From CAYSLC01 sp964431545 (GTDB lineage Bacteria; Desulfobacterota; Desulfobacteria; Desulfobacterales; JAABSP01), in the NCBI GenBank assembly GCA_964431545.1, contig CAYSLC010000264.1:1-6730 (forward strand): a stretch of DNA of 6,730 bases, read 5' to 3'. Both the position numbers and the translations under genes were made by a program. Shown in pieces: positions 6,367-6,730 of this stretch (positions within the stretch are counted from its first letter, which is position 1; each line of letters opens with the position of its first letter). The notes under the pieces were generated by a model. That model was not told the DNA's origin, searched no databases, and saw only the letters and a list, made by a program, of their open reading frames with translations.

Positions 6367-6513
6367 ATGGTCTATTTCGACTTCCATCAAATTCCGGCGT
6401 ATTGGAGTGCGAAAATTATATTTTTCGCACCCGAATGGGGCTGTTGCCCCTTTTTTAGTGCGAAAAACGAAATTTTCGCACTCCTTGATGTTGGGGAGTC
6501 ACAACAAAAGTAA
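6367..6513 (+). CDS. Doubtful 48-aa small ORF behind a good ribosome-binding site
   Basis: GGAGGAG (6351-6357) precedes the ATG at 6367 by 9 nt, and the frame runs to TAA at 6511-6513. Residues 1-13 (MVYFDFHQIPAYW) are unique sequence; the rest is translated through the compound palindrome, giving the internal near-repeat SAKIIFFA / SAKNEIFA. A terminator-like hairpin sits in the middle. It resembles nothing I recognise. Most likely it is chance, or the remnant of a gene start interrupted by the repeat. Confidence 0.12.
   Translation: MVYFDFHQIPAYWSAKIIFFAPEWGCCPFFSAKNEIFALLDVGESQQK
6404..6484. repeat. Compound nested palindrome with four copies of a 9-10 bp arm
   Basis: The arm GTGCGAAAA occurs four times in alternating orientation: forward at 6407-6415, reverse at 6422-6430, forward at 6458-6466, reverse at 6473-6481. 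Neighbouring arms form two hairpins (9-bp stem 6407-6415/6422-6430; 10-bp stem 6457-6466/6473-6482), each with a 6-nt loop. Alternatively the outermost arms pair over 13 bp exactly (6404-6416/6472-6484) and the inner arms over 10 bp (6421-6430/6458-6467), closing one long hairpin around the terminator-like stem at 6437-6450. CATCAA (6385-6390) and TTGATG (6485-6490) add a further outer inverted match. The structure is direct from the sequence; calling it a repeat element of the MITE or REP type is inference. Confidence 0.8.
6437..6456 (+). terminator. Terminator-like hairpin with T6 tail
   Basis: GGGGC (6437-6441), loop TGTT, GCCCC (6446-6450), then six Ts (6451-6456). This is the shape of a rho-independent terminator, though the stem is only 5 bp. 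It lies about 150 nt after the DUF4276-like stop and in the centre of the compound palindrome, so it could end the ATPase operon transcript. Confidence 0.5.
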
Positions 6514-6593
6514 GATAGCCGCCGTTTTGTTTGTGGTGATATTTTGACGTCACGATTAAGCCGGTTCGCGGGTAGTTTTAATTCTTGTGACTC
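6496..6593. repeat. 9-bp inverted repeat bounding a 98-bp AT-rich segment
   Basis: GAGTCACAA (6496-6504) is exactly inverted as TTGTGACTC (6585-6593). In RNA the stem could extend outward by three pairs, two of them G-U (6493-6495 with 6594-6596). Inside are the palindrome TGACGTCA (6545-6552) and weak internal stems. It could be the ends of a tiny element or the closing stem of a structured RNA. Neither is proven. Confidence 0.4.
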
Positions 6594-6606
6594 TCTCACA
6601 TCATAG

Positions 6607-6724
6607 CCCAGGGCAATCGCCCTGGGAATGGGTCTCCCTCCACCGTAGAGCCCTGAAGGGCGTGACATCGGGTGCATGTTCCGCCCCTTCAGGGCTTGTT
6701 CGGTTTATGGCGGCGTTCCCAGGG
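6607..6724. repeat. REP-like palindromic repeat cluster, continues beyond window
   Basis: First hairpin: CCCAGGGC (6607-6614), loop AATC, GCCCTGGG (6619-6626), a perfect 8-bp stem. Second: AGCCCTGAAGGG (6649-6660) pairs perfectly with CCCTTCAGGGCT (6685-6696) over 12 bp around a 24-nt loop; each arm is itself nearly self-complementary. The first motif recurs as CCCAGGG at 6718-6724, suggesting a third unit cut off by the window edge. GC-rich stem pairs of this kind are typical of extragenic palindromic repeats dispersed in bacterial genomes. No transposase is visible. Confidence 0.65.
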
Positions 6725-6730
6725 TTGTCA

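Larger units (their letters stand above)
6284..6730. other. Gene-poor, palindrome-rich stretch
   Basis: No convincing gene lies between the end of the DUF4276-like gene and the window edge. The first 120 bases hold only a short dyad, ACAGT-C-ACTGT (6306-6316), and a Shine-Dalgarno-like GGAGGAG (6351-6357). The rest is inverted repeats, listed separately. The many small frames open here read straight through the palindromes and are probably not genes. Confidence 0.7.

Noticed and set aside
6387..6677. Minus-strand 96-codon open frame
   Set aside because: It reads through all the palindromic repeats, giving mirrored peptide segments; no ribosome site or family resemblance.
6284..6730. CRISPR array or integron attC site
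   Set aside because: Repeats are inverted and irregularly spaced with no unique spacers of constant length, and no GTTRRRY-type core sites are present.

Overview
The window looks like a GC-rich chromosomal stretch from a Gram-negative bacterium. It encodes a TonB-dependent outer-membrane receptor and a secreted YfiR-like protein, each with a signal peptide and a good Shine-Dalgarno. A receptor next to a YfiR/DUF4154 protein is common in Desulfobacterota-type (deltaproteobacterial) genomes. That placement is inference from gene style, and no gene here fixes the taxon.

Layout. (1) 1-2425, minus strand: a two-gene operon, YfiR-like protein (1880-2425) followed 38 nt later by a TonB-dependent receptor (starts 1841, runs off the left edge after 613 codons). 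(2) 2426-2659: divergent intergenic region with a plausible plus-strand sigma70 promoter and a small hairpin. (3) 2660-4000, plus strand: one ORF fusing a MazG-like nucleotide pyrophosphohydrolase to a full-length queuosine-salvage (DUF2419/Qng1) domain. (4) 4001-4151: a sharply AT-rich promoter island. (5) 4152-6283, plus strand: a two-gene operon, an ABC/OLD-type AAA ATPase of 489 aa followed 17 nt later by a 214-aa DUF4276-like, possibly TOPRIM-related protein. (6) 6284-6730: no convincing gene. It is packed with palindromes: a compound inverted repeat around a terminator-like hairpin, a 9-bp inverted repeat spanning 98 bp, and a REP-like array running off the right edge.

How the parts may work together. 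The left operon is envelope uptake plus a periplasmic regulator. The fusion gene joins nucleotide hydrolysis to recovery of queuine for tRNA modification. The ATPase/DUF4276-like pair has its own promoter and lies between an AT-rich island and a repeat cluster. Its architecture (ABC-type ATPase plus small putative nuclease) resembles known anti-phage pairs such as PARIS or RloA/RloB-like modules without clearly being one of them. It is the best candidate here for an undescribed system. The defence role is inference, not something the sequence proves.
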